The position numbers and the translations under genes were made by a program. A stretch of DNA of 64,000 nucleotides from Streptomyces aurantiogriseus (GTDB lineage Bacteria > Actinomycetota > Actinomycetes > Streptomycetales > Streptomycetaceae), in NCBI RefSeq assembly GCF_014649375.1, contig NZ_BMSX01000004.1, positions 248,001 to 312,000 on the forward strand. The letters are read 5' to 3'. This document shows positions 8,590 through 17,928 of this stretch, in pieces. Positions within the stretch are counted from its first letter, which is position 1, and each line of letters opens with the position of its first letter. The notes under the pieces were generated by a model, which was given only the letters and a program-made list of their open reading frames with translations, did no database searches and was not told the origin of the DNA.

Positions 8590-9261
8590 TTATTCAATTT
8601 CCCGGCCGGTGGGATTCCGTCGCGTGTTCCGCGGGTCACGGGGCGTGCTCCGGGCCCGGGTGCGCCGCCAGCGGCTCAGCAGGCCCTCCGGGACTTCCTC
8701 CGCCGTGAGCGCGAAGACGAGATGGTCGCGCCAGGCTCCGTCGATGTGGAGATAACGCGGCCGCAGCCCCTCCTCACGGAATCCGAGTTTCTCCACGACC
8801 CGGCGGCTGGGGCCGTTCTCGGGCCGAATGCAGACCTCGATGCGGTGCAGCCCCACGGTCCGGAAACAGTGGTCCACGACGAGCGCCACCGCCGTCGGCA
8901 TCACCCCGCGGCCGGCCACCGCCTCGTCCACCCAGTAGCCGACGTGCCCCGAGCACATGGACCCCCACGTGATCCCGGCGACCGTCAACTGCCCCACGAG
9001 CCGCCCCTGGTACTCGATGACGAACGGCAGCATCCGCCCCGCGTTCGCCTCGGACCGCAGGTGCCGGACCATCTGGCGGTAGGTCGGCCGGTGCGCGATC
9101 GGCCCGCTCGGCGCGGGCGGCGGGATGGTCGCCTCCCAGGGGCGCAGCCAGTCCCGGTTGCGCCGGTTGACCTCGCGCCAGGCCCTCTGGTCGCGCATCT
9201 TTATCGGCCGCAGGACGACATCGCCCTCCGCGAGTTCGACGGGCCAGGACGGGCTGTTCAG
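8590..9261 (-). CDS. GNAT family N-acetyltransferase (RimJ-like) with apparent CTG start
   Basis: Cytoplasmic acetyltransferase of the RimI/RimJ group, 223 residues. It has the acetyl-CoA region GHVGYWVDEAVAGRGVMPTAV and the C-terminal ENGPSRRVVEKLGFREEG. The first ATG in frame (9198) would remove the beta-strand VELAEGDVVLRPIK that opens the fold. Upstream of it the only possible start before an in-frame TAG is CTG at 9261, and that CTG overlaps the mogA stop as CTGA with a GGGGG site upstream. It therefore probably starts at CTG and is coupled to mogA. The target (a ribosomal protein or small amine) is unknown. Confidence 0.82.
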   Translation of the reverse strand: MNSPSWPVELAEGDVVLRPIKMRDQRAWREVNRRNRDWLRPWEATIPPPAPSGPIAHRPTYRQMVRHLRSEANAGRMLPFVIEYQGRLVGQLTVAGITWGSMCSGHVGYWVDEAVAGRGVMPTAVALVVDHCFRTVGLHRIEVCIRPENGPSRRVVEKLGFREEGLRPRYLHIDGAWRDHLVFALTAEEVPEGLLSRWRRTRARSTPRDPRNTRRNPTGREIE

Positions 9262-9800
9262 CTCGCACCCCCACTACCGGCGCCGGGTCTGGGGTGGTCA
9301 CCGCCGCGCAGCTGCTCCACGGCGTGCACCAGCAGGGGCTCCAGGACGGTCAGCCCGTCCTTCACCCCACCGGTGGAACCGGGCAGATTCACGATCAGCG
9401 TCCGGCCCGCCACCCCGGCCAGGCCCCGGGAGAGCACCGCGGTCGGCACCTTCTCCCGGCCGAACGCCCTGATGGCCTCCGCGATGCCCGGCACCTCGTG
9501 GTCGATCACCCTGCGGGTCGCCTCCGGGGTGCGGTCGGTGGGCGAGATGCCGGTGCCGCCGGTGGTGACGATCACGTCGTACCCGGCCTCCACGCCGGCG
9601 CGCAGCGCGGCCTCCACCGGATCCCCGTCGGGCACGACCTGCGGCCCCTCGACGGCGAACCCGAAGCCCGTCAGTCCCTCGGCGATCAGCGGGCCACCCT
9701 TGTCCTCGTACACGCCCGCGGAGGCGCGGTTGGAGGCGGTCACGACCAGCGCGCGATACGGCGCGCGCGGCGCGCCACCGGCGGACGGCGCGGCGCTCAC
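9258..9800 (-). CDS. mogA: Molybdopterin adenylyltransferase MogA/MoaB family
   Basis: Activates molybdopterin with ATP so that MoeA can insert molybdate; cytoplasmic. The 180-residue protein has the family motifs [38 protein letters not shown] and [16 protein letters not shown]. Start GTG 9800 overlaps the moaC stop (GTGA). It lies in the order moeA-moaC-mogA. MogA and MoaB are not separable by eye, so the symbol is provisional. Confidence 0.9.
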   Translation of the reverse strand: MSAAPSAGGAPRAPYRALVVTASNRASAGVYEDKGGPLIAEGLTGFGFAVEGPQVVPDGDPVEAALRAGVEAGYDVIVTTGGTGISPTDRTPEATRRVIDHEVPGIAEAIRAFGREKVPTAVLSRGLAGVAGRTLIVNLPGSTGGVKDGLTVLEPLLVHAVEQLRGGDHPRPGAGSGGAS

Positions 9801-10276
9801 GACCGGCTCCAGTCGCCCGACTTCCCGCCCGTCTTCTCCTCCACCCGCACGTCCGTGATGACCGCTCCCTTGTCGACCGCCTTGACCATGTCGATCACGG
9901 TGAGGGCGGCGACGGAGACCGCGGTGAGGGCCTCCATCTCGACGCCCGTGCGGTCCGTCGTCCGCACCGTGGCCCGGATCTCCACGGCGTCGTCCGCGAC
10001 CGACACATCCAGTTTCACACCGGACACGGCCAGGGGGTGACAGAGCGGGATGAGGTCCGGGGTGCGTTTGGCGCCCATGATGCCGGCGATCCGCGCGGTG
10101 GCCAGGGCGTCACCCTTGGGGACGCCCTCTCCGCGCAACAGCTCGACCACGCGGGGTGAGACGAGGACGCGTCCGCTGGCGCGCGCGGTGCGCGCGGTCA
10201 CGTCCTTGTCGGATACGTCGACCATGCGGGCGGCGCCCGCCTCGTCGATGTGCGTCAGTCGGTCCTGCGTGCTCAT
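9797..10276 (-). CDS. moaC: Cyclic pyranopterin monophosphate synthase MoaC
   Basis: Second half of the first step of molybdenum cofactor synthesis, converting the MoaA product to cyclic pyranopterin monophosphate. 159 residues, normal for the family, with the conserved [40 protein letters not shown] and [15 protein letters not shown] start at ATG 10276 ([22 protein letters not shown]), because the longer frame to 10339 adds an Arg/Ala stretch unlike the family. Overlaps mogA by 4 bp. Confidence 0.95.
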   Translation of the reverse strand: MSTQDRLTHIDEAGAARMVDVSDKDVTARTARASGRVLVSPRVVELLRGEGVPKGDALATARIAGIMGAKRTPDLIPLCHPLAVSGVKLDVSVADDAVEIRATVRTTDRTGVEMEALTAVSVAALTVIDMVKAVDKGAVITDVRVEEKTGGKSGDWSRS

Positions 10277-10360
10277 GCGTGTGGCGCTCCCGGTCCGGGC
10301 CCGTCGCGGTGCGGCGCACGGGCCTGCTGTGCGCGACACGGTACCCCCAACCTGGAGGGT

Positions 10361-11686
10361 TCAGCCGAGCAGGACCACCTCGACCTCGGTTCCCGGCTCG
10401 ACGGACTCCACGTCCTCGGGGACGACGATCAGCGCGTCGGCGTGGGCGAGGGCGGCGATCAGGTGGGAGCCGGCGCCGCCGACGGGGCGCACGGTGCCGT
10501 CGGCGTAGGTCGCGCGCAGGAACTGTCTGCGCCCCCTCGGCGAGGTCAGCGCCTTGTCCGCGGTCAGCTTCGCGCGCGTGGTGGGCCGGTGGACGTCCTC
10601 GAGCCCCATCAGCGTGCGGATCGCGGGCCGCACGAACAGCTCGAAGGAGACGTACGACGACACCGGGTTGCCGGGGAGGGCCAGCAGGGGGGTGTGGTCG
10701 GGGCCGATGGAGCCGAAGCCCTGGGGCTTGCCGGGCTGCATGGCGAGCCTGCGGAAGTCGATCCCGCTGCCCGCCTCGTCCTCGTCCCCGACGTACGACA
10801 GGGCCTCCTTGACGACGTCGTACGCGCCGACGCTGACGCCGCCCGTGGTGACGACCAGGTCGGCGCGGACGAGCTGGTCCTCGATGGTGGAGCGGAGGGT
10901 CTCGGCGTCGTCGGCGACGGCGCCGACGCGGTAGGCGATGGCGCCGGCGTCCCGGGCGGCCGCGGTGAGGGCGAAGCTGTTGGAGTCGTAGATCTGGCCG
11001 CTGCGCAGTTCCTCGCCGGGCTGGACGAGTTCGCTGCCGGTGGACAGGACGACCACGCGCGGGCGGGGGCGCACCCGGACCATGCCGCGGCCGATCGCGG
11101 CGAGCAGGGCGATCTGCGGCGGGCCGAGGACGGTGCCGGCCTCGAGGGCGCGGTCCCCGGCCTTCACGTCGCTGCCCTTCGCACGTACGTGCGCGCGTGC
11201 CTCGGCGGGCCGGTGCACGCGCACGTGCCCCGAGGCCTGTTCGGGGGCGAGGCTGCGGGCGCGCATCCCGTCGACGGGGCCCTCGCCGAGGCCCCCGTCG
11301 GTCCACTCCACGGGGACGACGGCCTCGGCGCCGGGCGGCAGCGGCGCTCCGGTCATGATCCGGGCGGCCTGGCCCGGTCCCACGTGCAGCAGGTCGGCGG
11401 CCTGTCCGGCCGCGACGTCCCCGACGACCTCCAGGACCGCCGGGAACTCCTCGCTCGCGCCCGCCACGTCCGCGACCCGCACCGCGTACCCGTCCATCGA
11501 GCTGTTGTCGAACGGCGGCAGCGAGACCGGCACCGTGACGTCCTCGACCAGGACGCACCCCTGGGCGTCGGGCAGTTGCAGCTCGATGGGTTCCAGGGGG
11601 CGGACGGTGGCGAGGATGTCCTCCAGGTGCTCGTCCACCGACCAGAGGTGGTCCTGGCCGGTGGGGCGGGGCGCGGCGGTGCTCAA
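10361..11686 (-). CDS. moeA: Molybdopterin molybdotransferase MoeA / gephyrin-like Glp
   Basis: Inserts molybdate into adenylated molybdopterin. 441 residues with PFDNSSMDGYAVR, GAPLPPGAEAVVPVE, VVTTGGVSVGAYDVVKEAL and LALPGNPVSSYVSFELFVRP, covering the four MoeA domains. Start TTG 11686 overlaps the galU stop (TTGA). Given the GlpR-like gene in the same run, this copy may also serve the Glp role in cell division seen in Corynebacterium; that is inference. Confidence 0.94.
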   Translation of the reverse strand: MSTAAPRPTGQDHLWSVDEHLEDILATVRPLEPIELQLPDAQGCVLVEDVTVPVSLPPFDNSSMDGYAVRVADVAGASEEFPAVLEVVGDVAAGQAADLLHVGPGQAARIMTGAPLPPGAEAVVPVEWTDGGLGEGPVDGMRARSLAPEQASGHVRVHRPAEARAHVRAKGSDVKAGDRALEAGTVLGPPQIALLAAIGRGMVRVRPRPRVVVLSTGSELVQPGEELRSGQIYDSNSFALTAAARDAGAIAYRVGAVADDAETLRSTIEDQLVRADLVVTTGGVSVGAYDVVKEALSYVGDEDEAGSGIDFRRLAMQPGKPQGFGSIGPDHTPLLALPGNPVSSYVSFELFVRPAIRTLMGLEDVHRPTTRAKLTADKALTSPRGRRQFLRATYADGTVRPVGGAGSHLIAALAHADALIVVPEDVESVEPGTEVEVVLLG

Positions 11687-12594
11687 AGTTGCTGCATCTC
11701 CTCGGTGACGTAACTGCGAAGCCAGGTCCGGAAGTCCGGACCCAGATCTTCACGCTCGCACGCGAGTCTGACAATGGCACGCAGGTAGTCGCCGCGGTCG
11801 CCGGTGTCGTAGCGGCGGCCCTTGAAGACGACGCCGTGCACCGGGCCGCCGACCTTCTCGTCCTGTGAGAGCTGCTGGAGGGCGTCGGTGAGCTGGATCT
11901 CACCGCCGCGCCCCGGCTCGGTCTGGCGCAGGACGCCGAACACGGCCGGGTCGAGGACGTAGCGTCCGATGATGGCGTAGTTCGACGGGGCGTCGGCCGG
12001 GTCCGGCTTCTCCACCAGGCCGGTCACCTTGACGACATCGCTGTCCACGGTGGTCTCGACGGCGGCGCAGCCGTAGAGGTGGATCTGCTCGGCGGCGACC
12101 TCCATGAGCGCGACGACGCTGCCGCCGTACTGCTCCTGGACCTCGATCATCCGCGCGAGGAGCGGGTCGCGGGGGTCGATCAGGTCGTCGCCCAGCAGGA
12201 CGGCGAACGGCTCCTGCCCGACGTGCGGAGCGGCGCACAGGACCGCGTGCCCGAGGCCCTTGGGGTCGCCCTGGCGCACGTAGTGCATGGTCGCGAGGTC
12301 GCTGGACTGCTGGACCTTGGCGAGGCGCTGGGCGTCGCCCTTCTTCTCCAGAGCCGACTCGAGTTCGTAGTTGCGGTCGAAGTGGTCCTCGAGGGGGCGC
12401 TTGTTGCGGCCCGTGATCATGAGGACGTCGTCGAGACCGGCGGAGACAGCCTCCTCGACCACGTACTGGATCGCGGGCTTGTCCACGACCGGCAGCATCT
12501 CCTTGGGAGTGGCCTTGGTCGCCGGCAGGAACCGGGTGCCGAGACCGGCCGCGGGGATGACAGCCTTGCTGATCCTGGGGTGCGACTGAGTCAT
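11683..12594 (-). CDS. galU: UTP-glucose-1-phosphate uridylyltransferase
   Basis: Makes UDP-glucose from UTP and glucose 1-phosphate for cell-envelope and trehalose/glycogen-linked pathways. 303 residues. The nucleotidyltransferase loop is AAGLGTRFLPATKATPKEMLPVVDKP, with RNKRPLEDHFD and LVEKPDPADAPSNYAIIGRYVL downstream, all typical of GalU. ATG 12594 follows AAGGTGG; a GTG three codons earlier is possible. First gene of the run galU-moeA-moaC-mogA, divergent from the 5-FTHF cyclo-ligase. Confidence 0.94.
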   Translation of the reverse strand: MTQSHPRISKAVIPAAGLGTRFLPATKATPKEMLPVVDKPAIQYVVEEAVSAGLDDVLMITGRNKRPLEDHFDRNYELESALEKKGDAQRLAKVQQSSDLATMHYVRQGDPKGLGHAVLCAAPHVGQEPFAVLLGDDLIDPRDPLLARMIEVQEQYGGSVVALMEVAAEQIHLYGCAAVETTVDSDVVKVTGLVEKPDPADAPSNYAIIGRYVLDPAVFGVLRQTEPGRGGEIQLTDALQQLSQDEKVGGPVHGVVFKGRRYDTGDRGDYLRAIVRLACEREDLGPDFRTWLRSYVTEEMQQL

Positions 12595-12698
12595 GGCGGC
12601 CACCTTATCCGGTGGCTTTGCGATGAATCTGTAGCTCCGGTTAATTCGTGATCATATGGGTGTATTGGACCAGTGGCGGAACGGTGCGGGAGCGACAG

Positions 12699-13313
12699 AT
12701 GAGCCACCTCAAGGGCGGACCGGAGTCTGGCAAACGTATGTTGCGGCGCGAGCTCCTCGCGGTGAGAAACACGTTGACGACGGATGACGTACGGGAGGCG
12801 GGCTCAGCGCTGGCCGAGCGCGCCCTGGAGCTGCCGGAGTTGGCGCACGCGCGGACGGTGGCGGCGTACGTGTCGGTGGGGAGCGAGCCGGGGACGCTCG
12901 CGCTGCTGGACGCGCTGCGCGCCCAGGGCGTGCGCGTCCTGCTCCCCGCGCTGTTGCCCGGCAACGATCTCGACTGGGGCGCCTACGCCGGTGAGGGCTC
13001 CCTCGCGCGGGTACAACACGCCGGGCGGATGGCCCTCTTCGAGCCCGTCGGCGAGCGCCTGGGCCCCGACGCCGTGACGGACGCCGACGTGGTGCTGCTG
13101 CCGGGCCTCGCGGTCGACGGGCGCGGTATGCGCTTGGGGCGCGGCGGCGGCTCGTACGACCGCGTGCTGGCGCGTCTGGCGCACGCCGGCGCGCGTCCCT
13201 CGCTGGTGGTGCTCCTGTACGACACCGAGGTCGTCGAGCACGTCCCGGAGGAGGCGCACGACCGGCCGGTGCACGCCGTGGTGACGCCGTCGGGGGTGCG
13301 CCGCTTCACCTGA
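12699..13313 (+). CDS. 5-formyltetrahydrofolate cyclo-ligase
   Basis: ATP-dependent conversion of 5-formyl-THF to 5,10-methenyl-THF in folate recycling; cytoplasmic, 204 residues. Key stretches are KRMLRRELLAVRNTL at the N-terminus, VLLPALLPGNDLDW in the middle, and the family signature GMRLGRGGGSYDRVL. ATG 12699 has GGGAG upstream. An upstream ATG (12648) in frame lies in the promoter region. Followed by a perfect hairpin. Confidence 0.93.
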   Translation: MSHLKGGPESGKRMLRRELLAVRNTLTTDDVREAGSALAERALELPELAHARTVAAYVSVGSEPGTLALLDALRAQGVRVLLPALLPGNDLDWGAYAGEGSLARVQHAGRMALFEPVGERLGPDAVTDADVVLLPGLAVDGRGMRLGRGGGSYDRVLARLAHAGARPSLVVLLYDTEVVEHVPEEAHDRPVHAVVTPSGVRRFT

Positions 13314-13320
13314 GACATGC

Positions 13321-13358
13321 GGAAGGGGCCCTCCACGCGCGCGTGGAGGGCCCCTTCC
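13321..13358. terminator. Perfect bidirectional hairpin
   Basis: A 38-bp perfect palindrome (19-bp arms, 13321-13339 and 13340-13358) between two convergent genes, 7 bp after the cyclo-ligase stop and 6 bp from the end of the acylase gene. It can terminate both. Confidence 0.88.
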
Positions 13359-13364
13359 GGTGGC

Positions 13365-16160
13365 TCACGGCTTGAGCACGAGTGTGTCGCTGGTGCTGTC
13401 GTCGACCGCCTTCTTGGAGAAGGACCAGTCGAGCAGTTCGCCCTTGGCCCACTTGCCGGTCTGGTCGGTGTAGTGGGCGCTGAAGGCGTGTCCGGAAGCG
13501 CCGCTGAGGTTGATCCACTTCGACTTGTCGAGGTCGTCGAGGTTGACCACCATCCGCATGGACGGCACCCACACGACGTCGTAGCCGCCGGCGGCGTTCC
13601 AGCCGGTCGCGTTGACCGCCGCCTCACCGCCGCTGAGCTTCCACGGCCCGCGGTTGAGGAGGTACTGCAGGAAGCCGGGGCCGTTGGTGCCCAGGGTCTG
13701 GTTCTTCAGGAACAGGCGGTGCAGCCGGCCCCAGCTCCAGGTGTCGATGTCCTTGCCGAGCTTGGCGGTCAGCTCCCAGCGGGCGTCGATCATGGCGCGT
13801 TCGAACAGCTTGTCGCGGTTGTGGTCGGCGCCGGGGCGCCGGCCCACCTCGGGCGTCGTCCACCAGTCGCTGTCCGGCTTCTGCATGAGGTTGCGCACGA
13901 CCTCGAACCAGCGGTCGCCGCCGTCGGGCTGCGCCTGGTCGCCGTCGCGCCGGCCGCACTCGCGGACCTTGCCGGTGTCGTCGACCGGCCCCGTGCTGTT
14001 GACCGGGTCGACCCACAGGCACTGGCCCTCGACCCGCACCTCCTTGGGCAGCTTGTGGCCGAAGGCGAGCTTGAGGATGTTGCGCCACACCGCGTTGAAG
14101 TAGGCGGCGGCGGCCGAGTCCGCGTCCTGGGTGTAGTCCCAGCCCTGCAGCAGCTCCTGCGCCTCACGGACGTCCGGGTCGTCCAGGTTGATCTTCAGCA
14201 GCGCGGGCACGAGCAGCGTGGCGATCTGGCTCCTGTTGTCCAGCTGCATCTGGCGCATGTCGTCCGTGGAGATCTTGCCGCCGCCCTCGATCTTCAGCTT
14301 GATCAGGTCGGTGATGCGCTGGCTGCGGGTGCCGTAGCCCCAGTCCGTGGTGAGCGTGTAGGGGTACTTTTCCGGGTCGACCACGGCCTGGTTGGCGGTG
14401 ACGATGTAGCCACGCTCCGGGTCGTACTCGTAGGGCAGCTCGTCGAAGTCGATGAAGCCGGTCCACTTGTACTTGGAATCCCAGCCGGGCGCCGGGATCG
14501 AGCCGTCGTGGCCCTTCGCGCGCGTGGGGATCTTCCCGGGGAGCTGGTAGCCGATGTGGTTGTCGGTGTCCGCGTAGATCAGGTTCTGCGAGGGCACGTC
14601 GAAGAGCTTGGCGGCGGCGCGGAAGTCGTCCCAGCCGGCCGCCTTGTTCATGGCGAAGACGGCGTCCATGGAGGTGCCCGGTTCCAGCGCGGTCCACTTC
14701 AGCGCGACGGCGTAACCGTCGCCGCGGTCGGGGGCGGCCTCGTCGACGGTCGCCTTCTTGCCGACCTGTACGAGTTCGTCGTCGCGGTCGGACAGCAGGG
14801 GCATCCCGTCCTCGGTCTGCCGGACGACGATCTTCTTGGGCGCGCCGCCGGCGACCTTGATGGTCTCCTCGCGCGTGGTGAAGGGCTTCACCTTGTCGTC
14901 GTACTGGTAGCCGTCGCCGGAGAGCTTCTCCAGGTAGAGGTCGGTGACGTCGACGCCGGAGTTGGTCATGCCCCAGGAGATCTTCTGGTTGTGGCCGATT
15001 ATCACGCCGGGCATGCCCGCGAAGGTGTAGCCGGAGACGTCGTACTGGCAGGTGCTGGAGACCGTGCGGCAGTGCAGGCCCATCTGGTACCAGACGGAGG
15101 GCAGCGAGGGCGACAGGTGCGGGTCGTTGGCCAGCAGCGGCTTGCCGGTGATCGTGTGCTTGCCGGCGACGACCCAGGAGTTGGAGCCGATGCCGTTGCC
15201 GTTCACGCCGACGGCCGCGGGCAGGTCGTCCAGGACGTCGTAGAGGCCGGAGAGCTGGCTCTGCAGGGCCGAACCCTCGGTGCCCGAGGAACTGCCCGTG
15301 CCGGTGCCCGTGCTGCTGCCCGTGCCGTCCGCCGATCCGTCCGTGGAGGAGCCGCCGGAGCCACTGTCGCCGCCGTCCTGCTCGAACTTGCCGGTCAGCT
15401 CGTCGTACTGGCCTTCCTGGACGATCGTCTGGCGGTCGGAGGGGTACTGCGGGTACAGCTCGGCGATCTGCTGCGGGCCGAGGCGGCTGGTCAGCAGCGC
15501 GCGGTCGATCTCGTCCTGCATGTTGCCGCGCAGGTCCCAGGCCATCGCCTTCAGCCAGGAGACCGAGTCGACCGGCGTCCACTGGGCGGGCTTGTAGTCG
15601 TTGCTGAACCCGAGCGCCGCGTATTCGAGGGAGATGTCCTCGGCGCCCTTGCCCTTGAGGTAGGCGTTGACTCCCTTGGCGTAGGCCTGGAGGTACTTCT
15701 TCGTGGAGTCCTTCAGCTTGGTGTCGTACTCCTGCTTGGCGACACGGTCCCACCCCAGGGTGCGCAGGAACTCGTCGTTGTCGACCTGACTCTTGCCGAA
15801 CATCTCGGACAGGCGCCCGGAGGTCATGTGCCGGCGCACGTCCATCTCGTAGAACCGGTCCTGCGCCTGGACGTAGCCCTGCGCCATGAACAGGTCCTCG
15901 TCGGAGGACGCGTAGATCTGCGGGATGCCGTAGCCGTCCCGCTTCACGTCGACGGGGCCGGACAGGCCGTCGAGGGTGATCGAACCCTTGGTCTGCGGGA
16001 AGGAGGCGCGGACGGTGCTGACTGACCAGTAGGCGCCGAAGGCGATGCCGCCGATGAGGGCCAGCACCAGTACGAGGACGATCAGACGGGCTTTGCGCCC
16101 CTTCTTCCTGCCGGACTTGCCGGGCTTGTCACTCGTTGTGGCGGTGGTGTTGGGGGGCAT
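13365..16160 (-). CDS. Penicillin acylase family (Ntn-hydrolase) membrane-anchored amidase
   Basis: Secreted or membrane-anchored N-terminal nucleophile amidase, 931 residues. One hydrophobic segment near residues 25-45 follows a Lys/Arg-rich stretch. The alpha region is residues ~60-280. A low-complexity Asp/Gly/Ser/Thr linker runs from about 265 to 300, and the predicted self-cleavage point is G325-S326 in GIGSNSWVVAGKHT, where Ser326 becomes the nucleophile. The His/Pro-rich LLANDPHLSPSLPSVWYQMGL follows. Family members act on beta-lactams, acyl-homoserine lactones or N-acyl lipopeptides; the substrate here is unknown. Start ATG 16160 (AAGGACAGCG upstream). Confidence 0.9.
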   Translation of the reverse strand: MPPNTTATTSDKPGKSGRKKGRKARLIVLVLVLALIGGIAFGAYWSVSTVRASFPQTKGSITLDGLSGPVDVKRDGYGIPQIYASSDEDLFMAQGYVQAQDRFYEMDVRRHMTSGRLSEMFGKSQVDNDEFLRTLGWDRVAKQEYDTKLKDSTKKYLQAYAKGVNAYLKGKGAEDISLEYAALGFSNDYKPAQWTPVDSVSWLKAMAWDLRGNMQDEIDRALLTSRLGPQQIAELYPQYPSDRQTIVQEGQYDELTGKFEQDGGDSGSGGSSTDGSADGTGSSTGTGTGSSSGTEGSALQSQLSGLYDVLDDLPAAVGVNGNGIGSNSWVVAGKHTITGKPLLANDPHLSPSLPSVWYQMGLHCRTVSSTCQYDVSGYTFAGMPGVIIGHNQKISWGMTNSGVDVTDLYLEKLSGDGYQYDDKVKPFTTREETIKVAGGAPKKIVVRQTEDGMPLLSDRDDELVQVGKKATVDEAAPDRGDGYAVALKWTALEPGTSMDAVFAMNKAAGWDDFRAAAKLFDVPSQNLIYADTDNHIGYQLPGKIPTRAKGHDGSIPAPGWDSKYKWTGFIDFDELPYEYDPERGYIVTANQAVVDPEKYPYTLTTDWGYGTRSQRITDLIKLKIEGGGKISTDDMRQMQLDNRSQIATLLVPALLKINLDDPDVREAQELLQGWDYTQDADSAAAAYFNAVWRNILKLAFGHKLPKEVRVEGQCLWVDPVNSTGPVDDTGKVRECGRRDGDQAQPDGGDRWFEVVRNLMQKPDSDWWTTPEVGRRPGADHNRDKLFERAMIDARWELTAKLGKDIDTWSWGRLHRLFLKNQTLGTNGPGFLQYLLNRGPWKLSGGEAAVNATGWNAAGGYDVVWVPSMRMVVNLDDLDKSKWINLSGASGHAFSAHYTDQTGKWAKGELLDWSFSKKAVDDSTSDTLVLKP

Positions 16161-16428
16161 CGCTGTCCTTGCTGTCCTAACGCGAGCGGCAGGTCGGGCT
16201 GTGACTATGAATGAGCGCTGGAGCAACCATAGGCGCAGGGGTCCGCGGCACTTGACGCGGAGTCGGCAAGCAGCGCGGAAGGATGTTCGATCTTGCCCGG
16301 GCCAACGTCAAGAAATCGTCAAGAGTTAGGTAAGGTAACGAAGTAGTTGGGTGCGGGGCGCGCTGCTTCGTGTCCGATGTACGTGTGCACCCGCGCGCGG
16401 CGCGCGCGCCAGGTGAAGGGAACCGCCG

Positions 16429-17928
16429 CTGACTGTCCACCACCTCAACCAGCTCCTGCTCGTCTGCTCGCTCGTCCTGCTCGTCGCCGTCGCAGCGGTC
16501 CGGATCTCCTCGCGCAGCGGGCTCCCCAGCCTGCTCGTCTACCTGGGCATCGGCGTCCTCATGGGCCAGGACGGCATCGGCAACATCCACTTCGACAACG
16601 CCGAACTGACCCAGGTCATCGGATACGCGGCCCTGGTCGTGATCCTGGCCGAGGGCGGCCTCGGCACGAAGTGGAAGGAGATCAAGCCGGCCCTGCCGGC
16701 CGCCACCGCGCTGGCGCTGGCCGGGGTCGCGGTGAGCGTCGGGGTCACGGCGGCGGCCGCGCACCACCTCATCGGGCTGGAGTGGCGGCAGGCGCTCATC
16801 GTCGGAGCGGTGGTGTCCTCGACGGACGCGGCGGCGGTCTTCTCCGTCCTGCGCAAGATCCCCCTCCCCGCGCGCGTGACGGGCACACTGGAGGCGGAGT
16901 CCGGCTTCAACGACGCCCCGGTGGTCATCCTGGTCGTCGCCTTCTCCACCGCGGGTCCCGTCGAGCACTGGTATGTGCTGCTGGGCGAGATACTGCTGGA
17001 GCTGGCCATCGGCGCCGCGATCGGCCTCGCGGTGGGCTGGGCGGGCTCCTGGGGTCTGCGGCACGTCGCCCTGCCCGCCTCCGGCCTCTACCCGATCGCC
17101 GTCATGGCCATCGCGGTCGTGGCGTACGCCGCGGGCTCCCTGGCGCACGGCAGCGGCTTCCTGGGCGTGTACCTCGCCTCGATGGTCATGGGCAACGCGA
17201 AACTGCCGCACTGGCCCGCCACGCGCGGGTTCGCCGACGGGCTCGGCTGGATCGCCCAGATCGGCATGTTCGTCCTGCTCGGCCTGCAGGTCACGCCGCA
17301 CGAACTGGGCGACGACGTCGTGCCCGCGCTCGTCATCGGCCTGGTGCTGACCATGGTGGCCCGCCCGCTGAGCGTGGTGCTGTGCCTGGTGCCGTTCCGG
17401 GTCCCGTGGCAGGAGCAGACCCTGATGTCCTGGGCGGGGCTGCGCGGCGCCGTGCCCATCATCCTGGCGACGATCCCCATGGTGGAGGGCGTCGAGGCCA
17501 GCCGCCGCATCTTCAACATCGTCTTCGTCCTGGTCGTCGTCTACACCCTGGTCCAGGGACCGACGCTGCCCTGGCTGGCCCGCATGCTGCACCTGGGCGA
17601 GGACACGGAGGCCGCCGACCTCGGCATCGAGTCGGCGCCCCTGGAGCGGCTGCGCGGGCACCTGCTGTCGGTCGCGATCCCCGAGGGCTCGAAGATGCAC
17701 GGCGTCGAGGTCAACGAGCTGCGCCTGCCCGCCGGGGCCGCCGTCACCCTCGTCGTGCGCGACGGCACCTCGTTCGTGCCGCTGCCGACGACGGTGCTGC
17801 GGCGCGGCGACGAACTCCTCGTCGTCGCCACCGACCCCGTCCGCGACGCGGCCGAAGCCCGGCTGCGTGCCGTGGGGCACGGCGGCAAGCTGGCCGGCTG
17901 GCTGGGCACGAACGGCAACACACGTTAA
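16429..17928 (+). CDS. Potassium/proton antiporter (CPA1, CvrA-like) with apparent CTG start
   Basis: Inner-membrane cation/proton antiporter, 499 residues, about 12 helices, plus a C-terminal RCK_C/TrkA-C regulatory domain (LLSVAIPEGSKMHGVEVNELRLPAGAAVTLVVR). The ion-site motif GAVVSSTDAAAVFSVLR and the ESGFNDAPVVILV stretch are clear. The first ATG (16561) would delete the first helix. Between an in-frame TGA at 16414 and that ATG the only start-like codon at the right place is CTG 16429, preceded by GAAGGGA. Translation from CTG gives LTVHHLNQLLLVCSLVLLVAVAAVR, a proper first helix. Confidence 0.88.
   Translation: MTVHHLNQLLLVCSLVLLVAVAAVRISSRSGLPSLLVYLGIGVLMGQDGIGNIHFDNAELTQVIGYAALVVILAEGGLGTKWKEIKPALPAATALALAGVAVSVGVTAAAAHHLIGLEWRQALIVGAVVSSTDAAAVFSVLRKIPLPARVTGTLEAESGFNDAPVVILVVAFSTAGPVEHWYVLLGEILLELAIGAAIGLAVGWAGSWGLRHVALPASGLYPIAVMAIAVVAYAAGSLAHGSGFLGVYLASMVMGNAKLPHWPATRGFADGLGWIAQIGMFVLLGLQVTPHELGDDVVPALVIGLVLTMVARPLSVVLCLVPFRVPWQEQTLMSWAGLRGAVPIILATIPMVEGVEASRRIFNIVFVLVVVYTLVQGPTLPWLARMLHLGEDTEAADLGIESAPLERLRGHLLSVAIPEGSKMHGVEVNELRLPAGAAVTLVVRDGTSFVPLPTTVLRRGDELLVVATDPVRDAAEARLRAVGHGGKLAGWLGTNGNTR

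Noticed and set aside
13317..16025. 902-residue plus-strand frame opposite the penicillin acylase gene
   Set aside because: Mirror of a well-supported gene; Val/Asp/Gly-rich shadow composition.
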